A program made the position numbers and the translations under genes. The notes below the pieces were generated by a model. The model saw only the letters and a program-made list of their open reading frames with translations, had not been told where the DNA came from and did no database searches. Positions 12,386-23,320 of a DNA stretch of 64,000 bases are shown here, piece by piece. This stretch comes from Cyprinodon diabolis. Lineage: Eukaryota; Chordata; Actinopteri; Cyprinodontiformes; Cyprinodontidae. The stretch is from positions 32,039,510 through 32,103,509 of the forward strand of contig CM060068.1 in the NCBI GenBank assembly GCA_030533445.1. Reading direction: 5' to 3'. Each line of letters opens with the position of its first letter. The stretch's first letter is position 1.

Positions 12386-12780
12386 ATCTTACACCACTGC
12401 TGCTCTGAAAAATCCTCCATAACTGCGATAAAAAAAAAAAAACAACGTACATTTACTACACATTTGACATCTGATCAGCCCCTGGACAGTGCTTCACAAG
12501 TTTTCAATTTTTTTATTAACAATATCCTAATACATTTTACTGATAAGTACTATTTTCATTATATGAGAGTCTGCCATCTCACCCTTTAATTTGTGTTCAA
12601 AATTGATTTTATTCAAAACTCAAACTTTGACCCCAGTGGGCATGCAGCAACCTGCTCTAGATCAATGGTTCCTCAACTTTTACTCTCATAGAGAATGTTC
12701 CTAGATTTGACAGTGGCAAATGGGGGTTGTCGATATAATCCCAAACACTGATGTTTCTCTTTGTTGGGATAAATGGAAAG
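12386..12780. other. intron, nothing definite
   Basis: AT-rich, with an A12 run near 12430. CAATGGTTCCTCAACTTTTACTCTC near 12664 faintly recalls the CAGTGGTTCTCAACC end of hAT elements but has no partner end. Confidence 0.4.
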
Positions 12781-13060
12781 GCCCGTCCCATCCTCTTAAG
12801 ATTTGCAGCTAAAGGCCAGGGGGCTGGTATCCATCTTCGTAACGCTGTCTATGCCGGAGGAGGGAGGTGAAGGAAGAGGAGGCAAAGAGACGTTAGGGAG
12901 GGCGGCAGCATGTCAATGAGCCTGCCCAGTGTCACTGAGCACCACACAGAACAGCCATCTGGAGAATCAAAGACTCCTACCATCTGGCTACCTCTCCCAC
13001 TCACTACTCCCATAGAATAAGAATCATCCAGATTGTACATTGCCGAAACAATTCTTGAAT
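12781..13060. promoter_or_regulatory. candidate CNE 6
   Basis: Purine-rich core (12855-12915) followed by unique sequence with GTCAATGAGCC, GCCATCTGG and AATCATCCAG. No repeat match recognised. Confidence 0.38.
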
Positions 13061-13430
13061 GAGTGGTTGAAGGGGTTTGTTAGGTAAAACCAGGCAGAGA
13101 TTAAAGGAAGGAGTATCTCAGTGTTGAACTAGATAGAAAATGAGACAGCTCTTAAAGATGGCCATGACTTTCAAACATCCATCCATGGTATGGGAAACGC
13201 CAATTGTAGTTTCTAAGGCTATGTCAAACATGCCATGTAATACTTCCGCTTTTATCGCAAATTACAAGAACTTTTGGATTCCTAAAGCTTCTGACTTAGA
13301 AACATATTTATTTTTTCATGGTGGTTTCTCACTCGCTTTAAAGCAGTATTTAATGGAATCTGGAGTTCTCTTTAAGGAGCCAGAATTCACATTACAGCAA
13401 CAACTTTGAGCTCAAAGTAGTTCTTTAACA
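13061..13430. other. intron, nothing definite
   Basis: An 89-codon open frame (13140-13409, + strand) crosses it. No splice context or protein motif supports coding. Confidence 0.4.
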
Positions 13431-14240
13431 TTGCTGAGTAGGCCTTCAAAGTCTAGATTTAAATTATGTATGCTCTGTAAGTACGCATTTGGCAGCGCAG
13501 AGCGGAGAGCGGGAGAGAGGAGGCGGGATGGACGCTGAGAAGTCGTCAGCCATATTCCAAAATGCCATTTCTCTGTGTTGCTGAGGTACCATTGTTTACA
13601 GGGCTTTGATGGAGAGGTGCCCTTATCGCCACTAGCTGTTTCCCCCTCTACCTCTTTCTCTCTTCTCCTAACCCCCCCGCCCCCTTCTCTTACTTTGAGA
13701 GAAATCTCCTGACGCTGTAAAATGGGCAATGATGACATATGTGGATGCAGGCCTGTTCATATCTTTGTGGGGCCTTTAGGGAAATAAATATCTGAGAACA
13801 TTCAGTGAAATGAAGCTCACTCAATAAATCACCATGACACAATAAACACTTCTGGCACATGGGTACCCCTCCACCACCACCAACACCACTCCACCCCCAA
13901 CTAGCGTCCCCTGGTGCCCAGCCCCCTTTTGCACGCATGCACATAAACACACACTCAAGACACACTGTGCTGTCAGACACCACCTACCTCTCTCCGCCTC
14001 TTCTTGTGCTACCAAATGGTGCCTCCCCACAGGCAAGTAAATCAAATCCCAGCACAAATACAGTGGGAATTTATTTGGAATGGGCTTTTGTTCTCTTTAA
14101 CGGCTGATTGTTAGGCCGACTAGGTCACTTTATAAATTCTGCTCAGGTTGTTTCTGTGTGCCGGCTCAGTGTTTGCTGCCCTCTGTACCCACCCTGAACA
14201 TTTATTTCAACTCTGCTCCTATTGACAGTTTTAATGTTAG
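13431..14240. promoter_or_regulatory. candidate CNE cluster 7
   Basis: Unique GC-moderate blocks at 13440-13640 (GGCAGCGCAGAGCGGAG..., CATTGTTTACAGGG with a forkhead-like TGTTTAC) and 14085-14200, separated by C-rich low-complexity at 13640-13690 and 13865-13930. Overlapping open frames on both strands reflect the C-rich stretches. Confidence 0.4.
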
Positions 14241-14963
14241 ATATCTGCTCTTTATTTTTTAGAATAAGGATATAAAAGAATCCCTTGGCAGAGTCATATT
14301 TTTATATTAGTGTTGGCATAACCATGGTAGTAAAGATGGACAATCAACAAGTGTTTGTCTATAAAAAAAATGCTTAGGCCGTGCAAAGTGATTTGGTTTT
14401 CTTGGCAGACGCGGGAAGCCGACATGGTTCCTAAAGAGGCTTTAACAGGCTGGAATATATGGAATTAACTTTGATCACCACCACTAGATAGATACAAAAT
14501 GTTTATGCTTTCACTTAAAACTGTGTAGAATTTAAATGAGCAAACAAACAAATCCTATTCTAAAAATGATAAATAGTAATTCTAAATTTATAATTGTGTA
14601 TTATTTAGTCTTCCTAAACCCTTTTTTTTGTTTGCTTTTATTTGCTTTTTGCAGCTTCCAGTAAAATCTGATGAGATTTTTCACATAACAGTTTTTACCT
14701 TAAATTTAGTGTTTTGTCTGTTTCTCTTTACTTGAAGCTATAGTGGAGGATTTTTATGAATTTTTGAAAAGACCCGCCCTCTCCACTTTTTGAAAAAATG
14801 TATATGTAAAACCCTGCACCGGCTCTTGAGAGGGAACGTTTATTACACGCGTCCAAAAGCATGCACCAGCACATCTTTTCCTTGTGCACGCTCTGTCAAA
14901 AAGTTGCTGTTTGCATCGCTCATACAAGCTTACTTTCCAAACAAAGATTTGCAATTTTTCCAC
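14241..14963. other. intron, AT-rich; may hold the left part of repeat A
   Basis: 14750-14960 differs in texture from its surroundings and runs without a break into the 147-bp repeat that follows, so the mobile sequence may begin near 14750. This part has no counterpart at the second copy. Confidence 0.4.
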
Positions 14964-15110
14964 TATGTCATATTCACCGCCGGTAAGTGAAAATGGGGAC
15001 GAGCACATAGGACGGCCTTACGTAAACGTGTCACCAGAATGATTGACAATTAGGAGGACCAATCATTTTGATGATCCAACTGGTAAAAGAATATCATCCA
15101 CTAAACTTTT
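14964..15110 (+). repeat. unclassified interspersed repeat, copy A
   Basis: 147 bp align without gaps to the reverse complement of 51737-51883 at roughly 86% by my count, including identical AAGTGAAAATGGGGACGAGC and TAGGACGGCCTTACGTAA segments. I do not recognise the family. Both copies carry a TGATGATCCAAC word and end in ACTTTT. Confidence 0.85.
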
Positions 15111-15237
15111 AGTGCCTGTGATGATGTCTCACTTGTTAAAAGGTAAATTGAAAATAATAAAAAAGCCAATTGAGGTACAACAAATTGATAAAAATAAAGA
15201 TAACATAGATGTTATAGGTCCATAGTTTTGGAATTTA
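15111..15237. other. AT-rich spacer before the Harbinger MITE
   Basis: Short A-rich interval without a recognised signal. The similarity to repeat copy B stops at 15110. Confidence 0.5.
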
Positions 15238-15240
15238 TTA

Positions 15241-15690
15241 GGCCAGGCATACACAACTAGTTTTTGCCCTTTTTGGGCCGATTCTCCAGTCATGCAAGAA
15301 TTTTTTGGATGGGGCCAAGTTTTAACCTCATCGTACGTCCTGGATCGTGCAGGATACAGGGGGTAATTAGGGGCGATTAGACTCTCACGACTACCTCCCA
15401 ATGAGGAATCAGTAGGTCCTACCAAAACCTCATGCACTGTGCAAGTGCAAACAAGGGAGTTCTTCTTCTTCCAGATTGACGAGTCCGACCACCACCATCT
15501 CTCAGAGCTTAGTCTGCCAGTGGTTTTTTGATGTGCAGTGTGAGCATGTAGAGTGCATCAAAGCGTCAGGCCGTACAGTGTAAGAAAATGCATCATGAGC
15601 TGTGAACTATTAAACCATGCAGTTTCATCTTACAGTTTGAGCTGTAGCTGAGAAAAATGATTAAAAATGTTGTACAGTGTATGTCCGGCC
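15241..15690. mobile_element. PIF/Harbinger-type MITE
   Basis: Termini GGCCAGGCATACAC and (inverted) GGCCGGACATACAC agree at 12 of 14 positions, and the element is flanked on both sides by TTA (15238-15240 and 15691-15693). A TTA/TWA target duplication with G-rich termini is the hallmark of PIF/Harbinger. 450 bp, no transposase. A 102-codon open frame on the - strand spanning its left border is accidental. Confidence 0.82.
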
Positions 15691-15693
15691 TTA

Positions 15694-18040
15694 GAGACAA
15701 AACCACAGAGGAATAACTGTTTATTTTTAATTTTAGAATATCCTCTTCTTCCCCCCATTTTTAAAGTATTGTCATTTTTAAAAATTTAGTTTATGGACTG
15801 AACAAGGACAAAAAAAAAATCCCACTTTTCAACGAACAGAATAAAGAGTTAACAATTGAGCAAAGCCTTGGTTGATTTTGTCAAGCTTTAACAAAACTAA
15901 AGCTATTTTTTTTAATATATATATATATTTGCGTTAATGTTGTGGAATTCTTCAAAAAGTGTATGGTTGACAAGGCTGGAATTTTGTCCTGAATAATGTT
16001 AAAGGAACAGTGAAGTTATTAAAAAATTAAGAAACATAAAATCAAATTTGATTAACTAATTAAGATTGTGGGTCCACTGAGACCTCCTCTCTACAGCACA
16101 AAGACTTGTAGTGGACAAAAATATATCTTAATAAGTCTAGTATCAACAACAAAAGGCATATTAATAATAGATTTATTTTGCTTAGTTAAAGTAAAAAAAC
16201 AAGCTTCTATTCTAATTTTAAAACAGTTTTTAATTCATGGGTAACTTTGCATCTTCGTGAGCAGTTCTTGCGGTTTAGTAGAGATCTTGGAATTTAAAAT
16301 TATCGATTGTGTTTAGATGGGCTAAGACATTTGAAAGTACTTAGCTGGGTTAAATAAAAAACTCCTATAATGCTTCAAAAACACACTTAAATCCTGTTGA
16401 TCTGCTGTATATTAGACATTTGTTGCACACAGTCTGGTAGCTAATCTCCTTTACCATTCCTTATAATCTTAGTTTTGGCCTCTCCTTCTCAGACATTTAT
16501 CAAGCCAGAAGGAGCCATCTGTCAGAGGTCCACTTCTACACTCCATGTGTAGTTTTGTGTGTGCACACCCCCGACATGCCATGAAAGCCACTATGTTAAA
16601 AAATATATAAAACATAAAATACTAACCATGTATTATATGGACCATAAGCATTTGAGATCAAAGCAAACACCTATCTGCAGAAGCTGGCTCATATTTGTTA
16701 ACTTGGATTGGGGCTCAGGTATGACTGATCAATAACAACATACTGATTCTCAAGTTTGTAGATACATTTTACTGTTGTAAGAAAAAATATATAGAAGAGT
16801 GTAGTGGATGTGAAATTCTGTAAAACTTGGTTTTAGTTTTTAAAATAAAATAAAAAACAGACTAATGAATATGTTATCTGAAGCTCTTTTTACCATTTTT
16901 ATTTAGCATTTAATGTTTTAATATAAATAAGCTCTGCATGCTTATTTTAGACACCATAGAGCCTTACCTTGACTTTGAAGGCTGCCATTATTTCAGAATC
17001 CAGCTTTTTACTTGAGATGTTTCTTTCGTTAGTTGAAACTTATATGGTTAGGAGAACAACTCTGAAGCTCCCCCTGCAGCCTTCCTGTTATCTGCTGTAA
17101 GTGTTGCTCTCTCTTCCACTCACTCACAGCCTGAATGTGTATCTCAGGCAATAGTTTTCAAGTAACAGAAAATGGTTTCCTTTTAAATAGTTTTTACATC
17201 TGTGTTTTTTTTTATCTACTAATAATATCAGGCCCAGACTTCTTAAAAAAAAAAGCAGGTCTAGTTCATTTGGTCCAAGTGTAGCTTAGATAAACTCTGA
17301 TCCTATGGGTTCAATAGTGAAGATTTATTTTGTTTTTCTTTTGAGCTAAGAGGTTTCATTGTCTGATTAGAAATGATGCAGAAATCTCCCACCAAATACT
17401 CATAGATATCAATAAAAAAAAAAGTCATTTTCTTTACATTTCACCAAAAAAAAAAAGGAATATTGACCATGATAATAACTTAATAGTTAATAGAAAAGTC
17501 TTTACTGGAAATTCCTCTTTTGCTATTTTCTTAAAGTCTTTGATGTTGGAAGGGCTCCATGCCATCACACTAATCTTTAGGGGCCATCTATCGACCCTTT
17601 ATCACAATAAAGTTAAGAATCAGGCTGGGCCGCTCCAAAATTTTCATATCACTTTTAGTCAGATGAAACATGTTGGTAAAATATAGAATAAATCTGCCAA
17701 GGGTACAAATATTTTGTTCTTTACTATAACAACAGCTCGGTTCGATCCCAAGTGTTATCACCTACAATTCTTCAACTGGTAATTGCGTATAATGTATAAA
17801 ATGTTTTCAGATTAGATTTGTTTTTGTGTAATACTCCATCCAAAGCACTAATGTTTACTCAGGAGGGGGCTGAAAACTGGGTATAATTCCTACTTTTCCT
17901 CAGTGTTGTCAATGGACATCAGCATATGCAATGAGGCTGCGGGATAACTAAAATGGACAGCTTAATAGATTTAAAGCATAACAAAATGAATTCGTAAACA
18001 GAAATTGTAAAGAGCATTCAGGTTGCATTGATGTTAACTA
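15694..18040. other. AT-rich intron
   Basis: Long low-GC stretch with many A/T runs. Slightly richer islands at 16440-16580 and 17040-17160 (CTCCCCCTGCAGCC) carry no firm signal. No exon or repeat family recognised. Confidence 0.5.
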
Positions 18041-19070
18041 AACACCCTGACATCTAGTGAGTGACAGCGTTAGAGGGATGGAGGGGCTCGGCTTTTCCCT
18101 TGACTCACGCAAACAATCAGTCTCCAGTGGCAGCTGCTGTTGATGCAGCGGTAAAATAAGCAGTAATATAGCAGGCTGTAATTGGTTTATCAGTGTTTGC
18201 TATGGTAACCCACATGGAAACAGTCCCTTAAACAATTACATTTTTAAACTGTGGGCCCGGATATGTTTTGCTTTATCTGTGTGTACTGTGGATATGATTG
18301 CTCACTGTTATAAATGGCACATAGTTAGAACACGGAGAGAAAAACATTGTTTACACTAGGCCTCATGCAGTGAATCTGTCCAGTGTAAGGTAATCTGCAA
18401 TAATAAGCTCCATTTGTTTTGTTTAGCTTTTAAGCTGAGGGAGAGAGGAAGGGAGAGGGGATAGCAAGAAAGGAAAAAAAAAATCTCATTTCAAATCCTA
18501 CCAACCTTCTTATCTCTATTTGTTCAGTTGTTTTTAATGCCACATACTGAAAGAATTTCAATGGCTGTTCTGCCATGAAGTCATTTGTTATCCTTCAGCG
18601 GGCTTTCGTATCCCTATTGTGTGACAGCCCCCAAGTGCTTGAATCCTCCAGATGGAGCAGGTCAGACGCGCACAGACCCGCTAACACACACAAACGCACA
18701 CACACACCGAAGCCAAACACAGTCTCCCATTTACAGACAGGTTTGTTCCTTTTTCTTGATGTAGATCCACTTTCCTTACGGAGATGATAATGTCGTTTTT
18801 GGCAATTTGTCTTCCTCTCTGCTTTCCTGTGGGTTGGTAACAGGGTTGTTAAGAGCAACCTGGCACTTCCACAGCACATGCCGTGTTTACAAACAGTCCA
18901 AATGGAAATCTTTCACAACAGTGTTCTCATTTTATGCATATTGTCACTTGGCTCTGGAAGTTTTTGGAAATCTAGCAGAACAGATGCACCCGGACTTGTT
19001 TTATTTATGCTGCAACATTTGTCCAATTTGTTTGCCCAGAATGCAACAGACAATGATTGGGGGGGTAGAT
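18041..19070. promoter_or_regulatory. candidate CNE cluster 8 with RFX-like X-box
   Basis: 18050-18420: E-box CAGCTG at 18131-18136, TAATTG at 18179-18184, and GTTTGCTATGGTAAC at 18195-18209, close to the RFX X-box consensus GTTGCCATGGMAAC. 18555-19060 continues with unique sequence including GTGTTTACAAAC (forkhead-like) and TTATGCATATTGTC. A short CA-rich patch lies at 18685-18712. Confidence 0.52.
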
Positions 19071-19520
19071 GTAACATTTTTTTTTATGAATTAAAAATTT
19101 GGCGATCAAATGTTTAAAAAAAGCACAATTTTCTGACTGTTTCTTGTGCTTCTTTTCTCTTTTTCCATGTGCTGGTTGGCTCTGCTCCTGCTTGGATCAT
19201 GTGACAAACAGGTTAGTAGGACATCAATTTAAATGTAATTTCCTCATGAGACACTGGTTTGCTTCCTTTAATGACACCACAAACAATGTAAAAGAGTTCT
19301 TAAAGGAATAACTAGTTACACGAGTTTGAATTTATTGTGGATTGTGTCTAATCCCCTCAGGTTTAAAAAATAATACAATCTACCCGAATATTCACATTCA
19401 GATTCACTTTTAGGAAGTTGTGTTTTAATCTCTCTCAAAAGGGAGAGATTAAGAGATTTGTTGTCATAAACAGTCTTTAGTGAGCCTCTGGTTTAGAAGT
19501 TGACCACTGTTGCTGTAGGA
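19071..19520. other. intron with a small inverted repeat
   Basis: Mostly AT-rich. TTAATCTCTC at 19425-19434 pairs perfectly with GAGAGATTAA at 19443-19452 across an 8-nt loop. No exon seen. Confidence 0.5.
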
Positions 19521-20150
19521 TATGGTTGAGTTTATTCAAACTGTTTTGTTTCCCAACACAAACCAAACTTTAAAGAAAAGTTCCCATCTGGTCAGGCTTT
19601 GTGATGACCTCCCCAGAAAAGAATGTGTTTTCAGATGTATGTTTAGGGTCCTTGTCTTGTGTGAACCATTAGTAGTGTCTAAGTTTTCATCATTTTTGTG
19701 TGCTGGGAGGAAACAGTCCCACATTATGATATTAACACCGCAGGCTCACCGGTCATCTTAAAGTACTGAATAATGGTGGCTATTCTGCCACAATGACAGG
19801 AGGCCAAAGTGTTTGTCTCATCTGACTTAAGTTTTTTCTTATACACTTTTCTTGTGTGGGGGAAAAAAAATAAATTATTATTATTATTTTTTTTTATTAT
19901 AACATGAAACTAAAGCCAACATTGTTGGTTCATTTTTTTTTTCTGTATCCTTTGAAGCAGGGATATCTTTATTTGTCTCCACCTTATTATCCTGTGGAGA
20001 TGTAAAATTGCATCATTGTGAATAGTGGCACTGTCGTTCCACCAGCTCTAAGTTCATTGCAAGTCTGAGCCTCGGTGGTTTGTTGTCCCTGATAATTCCA
20101 AGCAATATCCTGTCATCTGTGGATAAAAGATTGGATCAAAAAACCTAGAG
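19521..20150 (-). pseudogene. highly degenerate Tc1-like transposase relic
   Basis: On the + strand, TGTATGTTTAGGGTCCTTGTCTTGTG, CCCACATTATGATATTAACACC and GTTTGTCTCATCTGACTTAAG occur in the order and spacing of the antisense of a Tc1 transposase (GGGTCRTTGTCCTG..., CACAGCATGATGCTRCCACC..., GTCTCATCTGACCA). Stops and gaps everywhere and no terminal repeats seen. 19980-20150 may be its N-terminal half. Confidence 0.5.
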
Positions 20151-21280
20151 TTAATTAGATGCTTCAAATGGACTCTATATATATATATATATATATAGAT
20201 ATATATCCTCTGGATTAGAGGCCAAGAATTATGCAGCCAGAAAACAATTCAACATCTTGTTGATGGTTAAGAAAAGTATGTGATATGGAGTCACAACGAC
20301 CTCAGACACTTCTTTTAAATCAATTATTGTGGGACGTTTATTTTATTTCTAACCAAAGCAACTCTGTTTGCGGCCACTGTTATTATTATTACAATTATTA
20401 GTAATTCTGTATTTTCTCTATAGCTTATTGCTTTCATTTTTTTCTTTCTTTTATCTTACTTAACTTTATATCTATATGTAACAGAGGATGCATCTTTGAT
20501 TTTATTACATGCCACAGGAGGATGATAAATCTATTTTACATTCTATACAGTATATACAGTTACAATACAATACAAAGTTTAAATATCAGTTGAGTTAATT
20601 TATCATCATATTTGGGTTAGTAAGTGAAACACGGTACATTGAATTACACACAGATTGTTTTTTTTTAGCCTATATCTTTGAATAATGAGGGTTTTTAAGC
20701 ATACAGGTATAGAAACATGACAGTTAAAAAATATAATTGACAGAAAAGCTTTTCTTCATTGTACTCTGAGGATTTTATGTATTCTTTGAATATTACATCA
20801 GACTATTAAAGAAATACATGGATATTTGTGCAAGTAATTTGAATTGAAACGCTTTTGTGTTTAACATTTTCAATATTTTATATCATCTTGAAACTAACCA
20901 CCTTTTTACTAGTTTGTATAATTGAATTGAAACTTTTGCTTCCAGTGCAGTGAGTAAAAAAAAAAAAAAAAAAAGAGTCTAACTGTTGCACGCCTTTTGA
21001 TTTACAGCTAACGACTTGCAGTTCACCTGTTAAATTTATCGCTTTGGGTTTTTTTTGGGCGGTTTTACACAACGTTCAACGTGAAGCCAAGTTCCTGGGA
21101 TATTGAACAATAACAGAACAGAACGGGTGTGTTTCAGGGACCGTTCACTTTCACTAGCCATTGATGGTAATAAAGGTAAGAGCAGGTTCCATAACAAGTA
21201 GAACGTAATAACCATAACAGCCCTCCTTAAATGATTTGATTGACTTACGCTAGACCTCATTGCTCTATTCTAAACCTAAT
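20151..21280. other. AT-rich intron
   Basis: Contains an AT microsatellite (20176-20206), an A/T run at 20952-20974 and scattered homopolymers. No exon seen. Confidence 0.55.
20176..20206. repeat. (AT)n microsatellite
   Basis: A TATA run interrupted by one G. Confidence 0.9.
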
Positions 21281-22270
21281 GGAGTCTGGGTATAATTTGG
21301 CCAAGCCTTGATTGACAGCCCCTTTCTCTATCTCAACAGTAACCCCTGACGGTGTACATTAGAGGTGGATTAAAGCAAGGTGCTAACGCATATTAAAAAA
21401 TTAAGCCAAACCAGTGGACTGGGAAAGCTCTCCCTCCCTCTCTTTTCTCTTTGCACCCCCCCCACCCACGATGGTCTTTGCATTAAAATTCAACAGCATG
21501 AATTGGTGATAGGGACTTGTTAATACAGCTGCAACTTGCCCTTGTGGAGGAAATCAAATGACACAGTGCAGCAGGCCGCGGAGGAACGACCGAGGGGACA
21601 TTATACTACTTACAGACAGCGATGGAGCCTTGCAGTTCAATAGCAAGGATACAGCATCAAATATAACAATGCAGCCTTCATAGCTAGGCACTTAATTTGT
21701 CAAAATGCCTCACTTTTGTCTGGGGCATATTTTAATGTGCCTGAAGCCCTTGGCATATTTAAGAGGAACATTGTCGTTTCTTTTATTTTGTGTTTTCCCC
21801 AGGCAGGATATCAAGCCTTATTGTACTGCTTCAGCTGCTGTAAATAGTGGTAAATCTTTAGTGTTGCATTCATTCTAGCATGACACCGAGGCCTCCCACT
21901 CAGAGCGTCTGAATGTAACTTATTTGATTCTGCTTCCCGTCATTTGGGGATTTTGTGAAAAGTGTGTTCTGAAGACAATGAGCTAACAAAAGATTGTTTT
22001 AACAGCTGCGTGTCTTTGATTACACGCTTCTTTGAAGTATCACTTTAACTTCGCCTTTGAACTTGGATCGGGATCAGAAAATGAACCAAGCTGCCTTTTT
22101 GATGTCAGACGAGGGGATTTTATTGTTGAAATGTTCATAAACTGCTTCCAAGCGTTTAGTAAGCGAGCTCTGTGTTGATTCTCGACACGGCGGCAGGAGA
22201 AAGGCAGGGGGTTTCAGGAGAAGAAGAATGGAGGGAGGGCGCTGGGTACATTTTCACTTTCACTCAAAGC
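21281..22270. promoter_or_regulatory. candidate CNE cluster 9
   Basis: Nearly 1 kb of unique sequence. GGATTA (bicoid-type TAATCC on the other strand) at 21367-21372, CAGGCCGCGGAGGAACGACCGAGG near 21572, AACAATGCAGCC near 21666 and a run of conserved-looking text through 22100. A C-rich patch lies at 21455-21470. Confidence 0.52.
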
Positions 22271-22883
22271 TCTATGTCCTTCCATGGAAAAGCAGTTCTT
22301 AGGGATGTTCTTCCAAACTAAAGCTCCACGTATACTGCTCTGTCTCAGTAGGACATTATATGTGCTCTACAACACCAGCAAAGTTATTTATGTCATGTTT
22401 CAGGAATTAAATTCATATAAAGTCCTTACACATGGAGTGAAATATTTTCATTGTTTATTTCTGGTGACTATAGCTCACAGCTTGCCCAAGATCCAGTCTT
22501 CCTAAAAAATTAAAATAAAAGACAAGATTTTTTAGACATTAGTACTCGTTTCAAATTCTATAAATGCAGCCTGCAGTAGTAGCAGATTCCAGCTTGCCTG
22601 CATCGTTGGTATCACTAACATTGCCTTTTAATGAGGATTTGTCTTACATAAAGAGTCAAGACTGTTCTTCATGGAATCTAATTTAGCTCAGTCTTCTCAA
22701 AGCTGCCCTTTTTTTACCACATGTATTCCTTCCACCTAACTTTCCGTAAGGCTCAGAGGAATCTCACTGCAAACCGTCTGTTTAGGCCTACCCTGCTTCT
22801 GAAGAGCATCAGTCAGAGTTTCTGTGGGTATGATAGCCTTCCCCATGATGATGTAGGCCATTTTATTTTATTTTATTTTTTAT
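22271..22883. other. intron, nothing definite
   Basis: Two short open frames without motifs. 22862-22880 is a TTTTA run that leads into the SINE-like repeat. Confidence 0.45.
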
Positions 22884-23105
22884 TATCATTACACTGTCAC
22901 AAGTACACAGCAACAAAATTAACTCTCTGCATTTAACCCATCCTCTTGAGGAGCAGTGGGCTGCCATTGTGCAGCACCACCGGTAGCAGTGTGGAGTTAA
23001 GGGTCTATTGCTCAGGGACCCAGAGTGGCAGTCTGTGGGAGTGGGGCTCGAACTCAGAACCTCTAGTTTCCAAGCTCAATTCCCTAACCACTAGGCTGCC
23101 ACTCT
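22884..23105. repeat. SINE-like teleost repeat, copy 1
   Basis: CTGCATTTAACCCATCC, GAGGAGCAGTGGGCTGCCATTGTG, GTGGAGTTAAGGGTC, TGCTCAGGGACCCAGAGTGGCAG, GGGGCTCGAACTCAGAACCTC and CTAACCACTAGGCTGCCAC recur in the same order at 39706-39910 and 57829-58030. GGCTCGAACTC resembles a tRNA-type B box. Confidence 0.8.
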
Positions 23106-23320
23106 CACCTTAACACCATAACTTGGCTGCTACAGACTTAAAAATTGCTTTTTAATCACGTAATCTGTTGACTTTATAATAAGCAGAGCAAAAGCTTAAA
23201 ATACATTTATTATTTCAATGTAATGATATAGAAGTCTATTTTTGAGTTGAATAATTGAATAAAATTGACTTCTTTTATTGTACGATGTTTCCCCCTGCAC
23301 TTGTAAAAGACCAGAATCTG
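23106..23320. other. AT-rich intron spacer
   Basis: No feature seen. Confidence 0.5.

Noticed and set aside
12660..12710. CAATGGTTCCTCAAC resembling a hAT end
   Set aside because: No inverted partner or 8-bp duplication found; too short and diverged.
22690..22860. CCCATGATGATGTAGG and nearby text as a further Tc1 relic
   Set aside because: Only one weak phrase; the order of other transposase phrases is absent.
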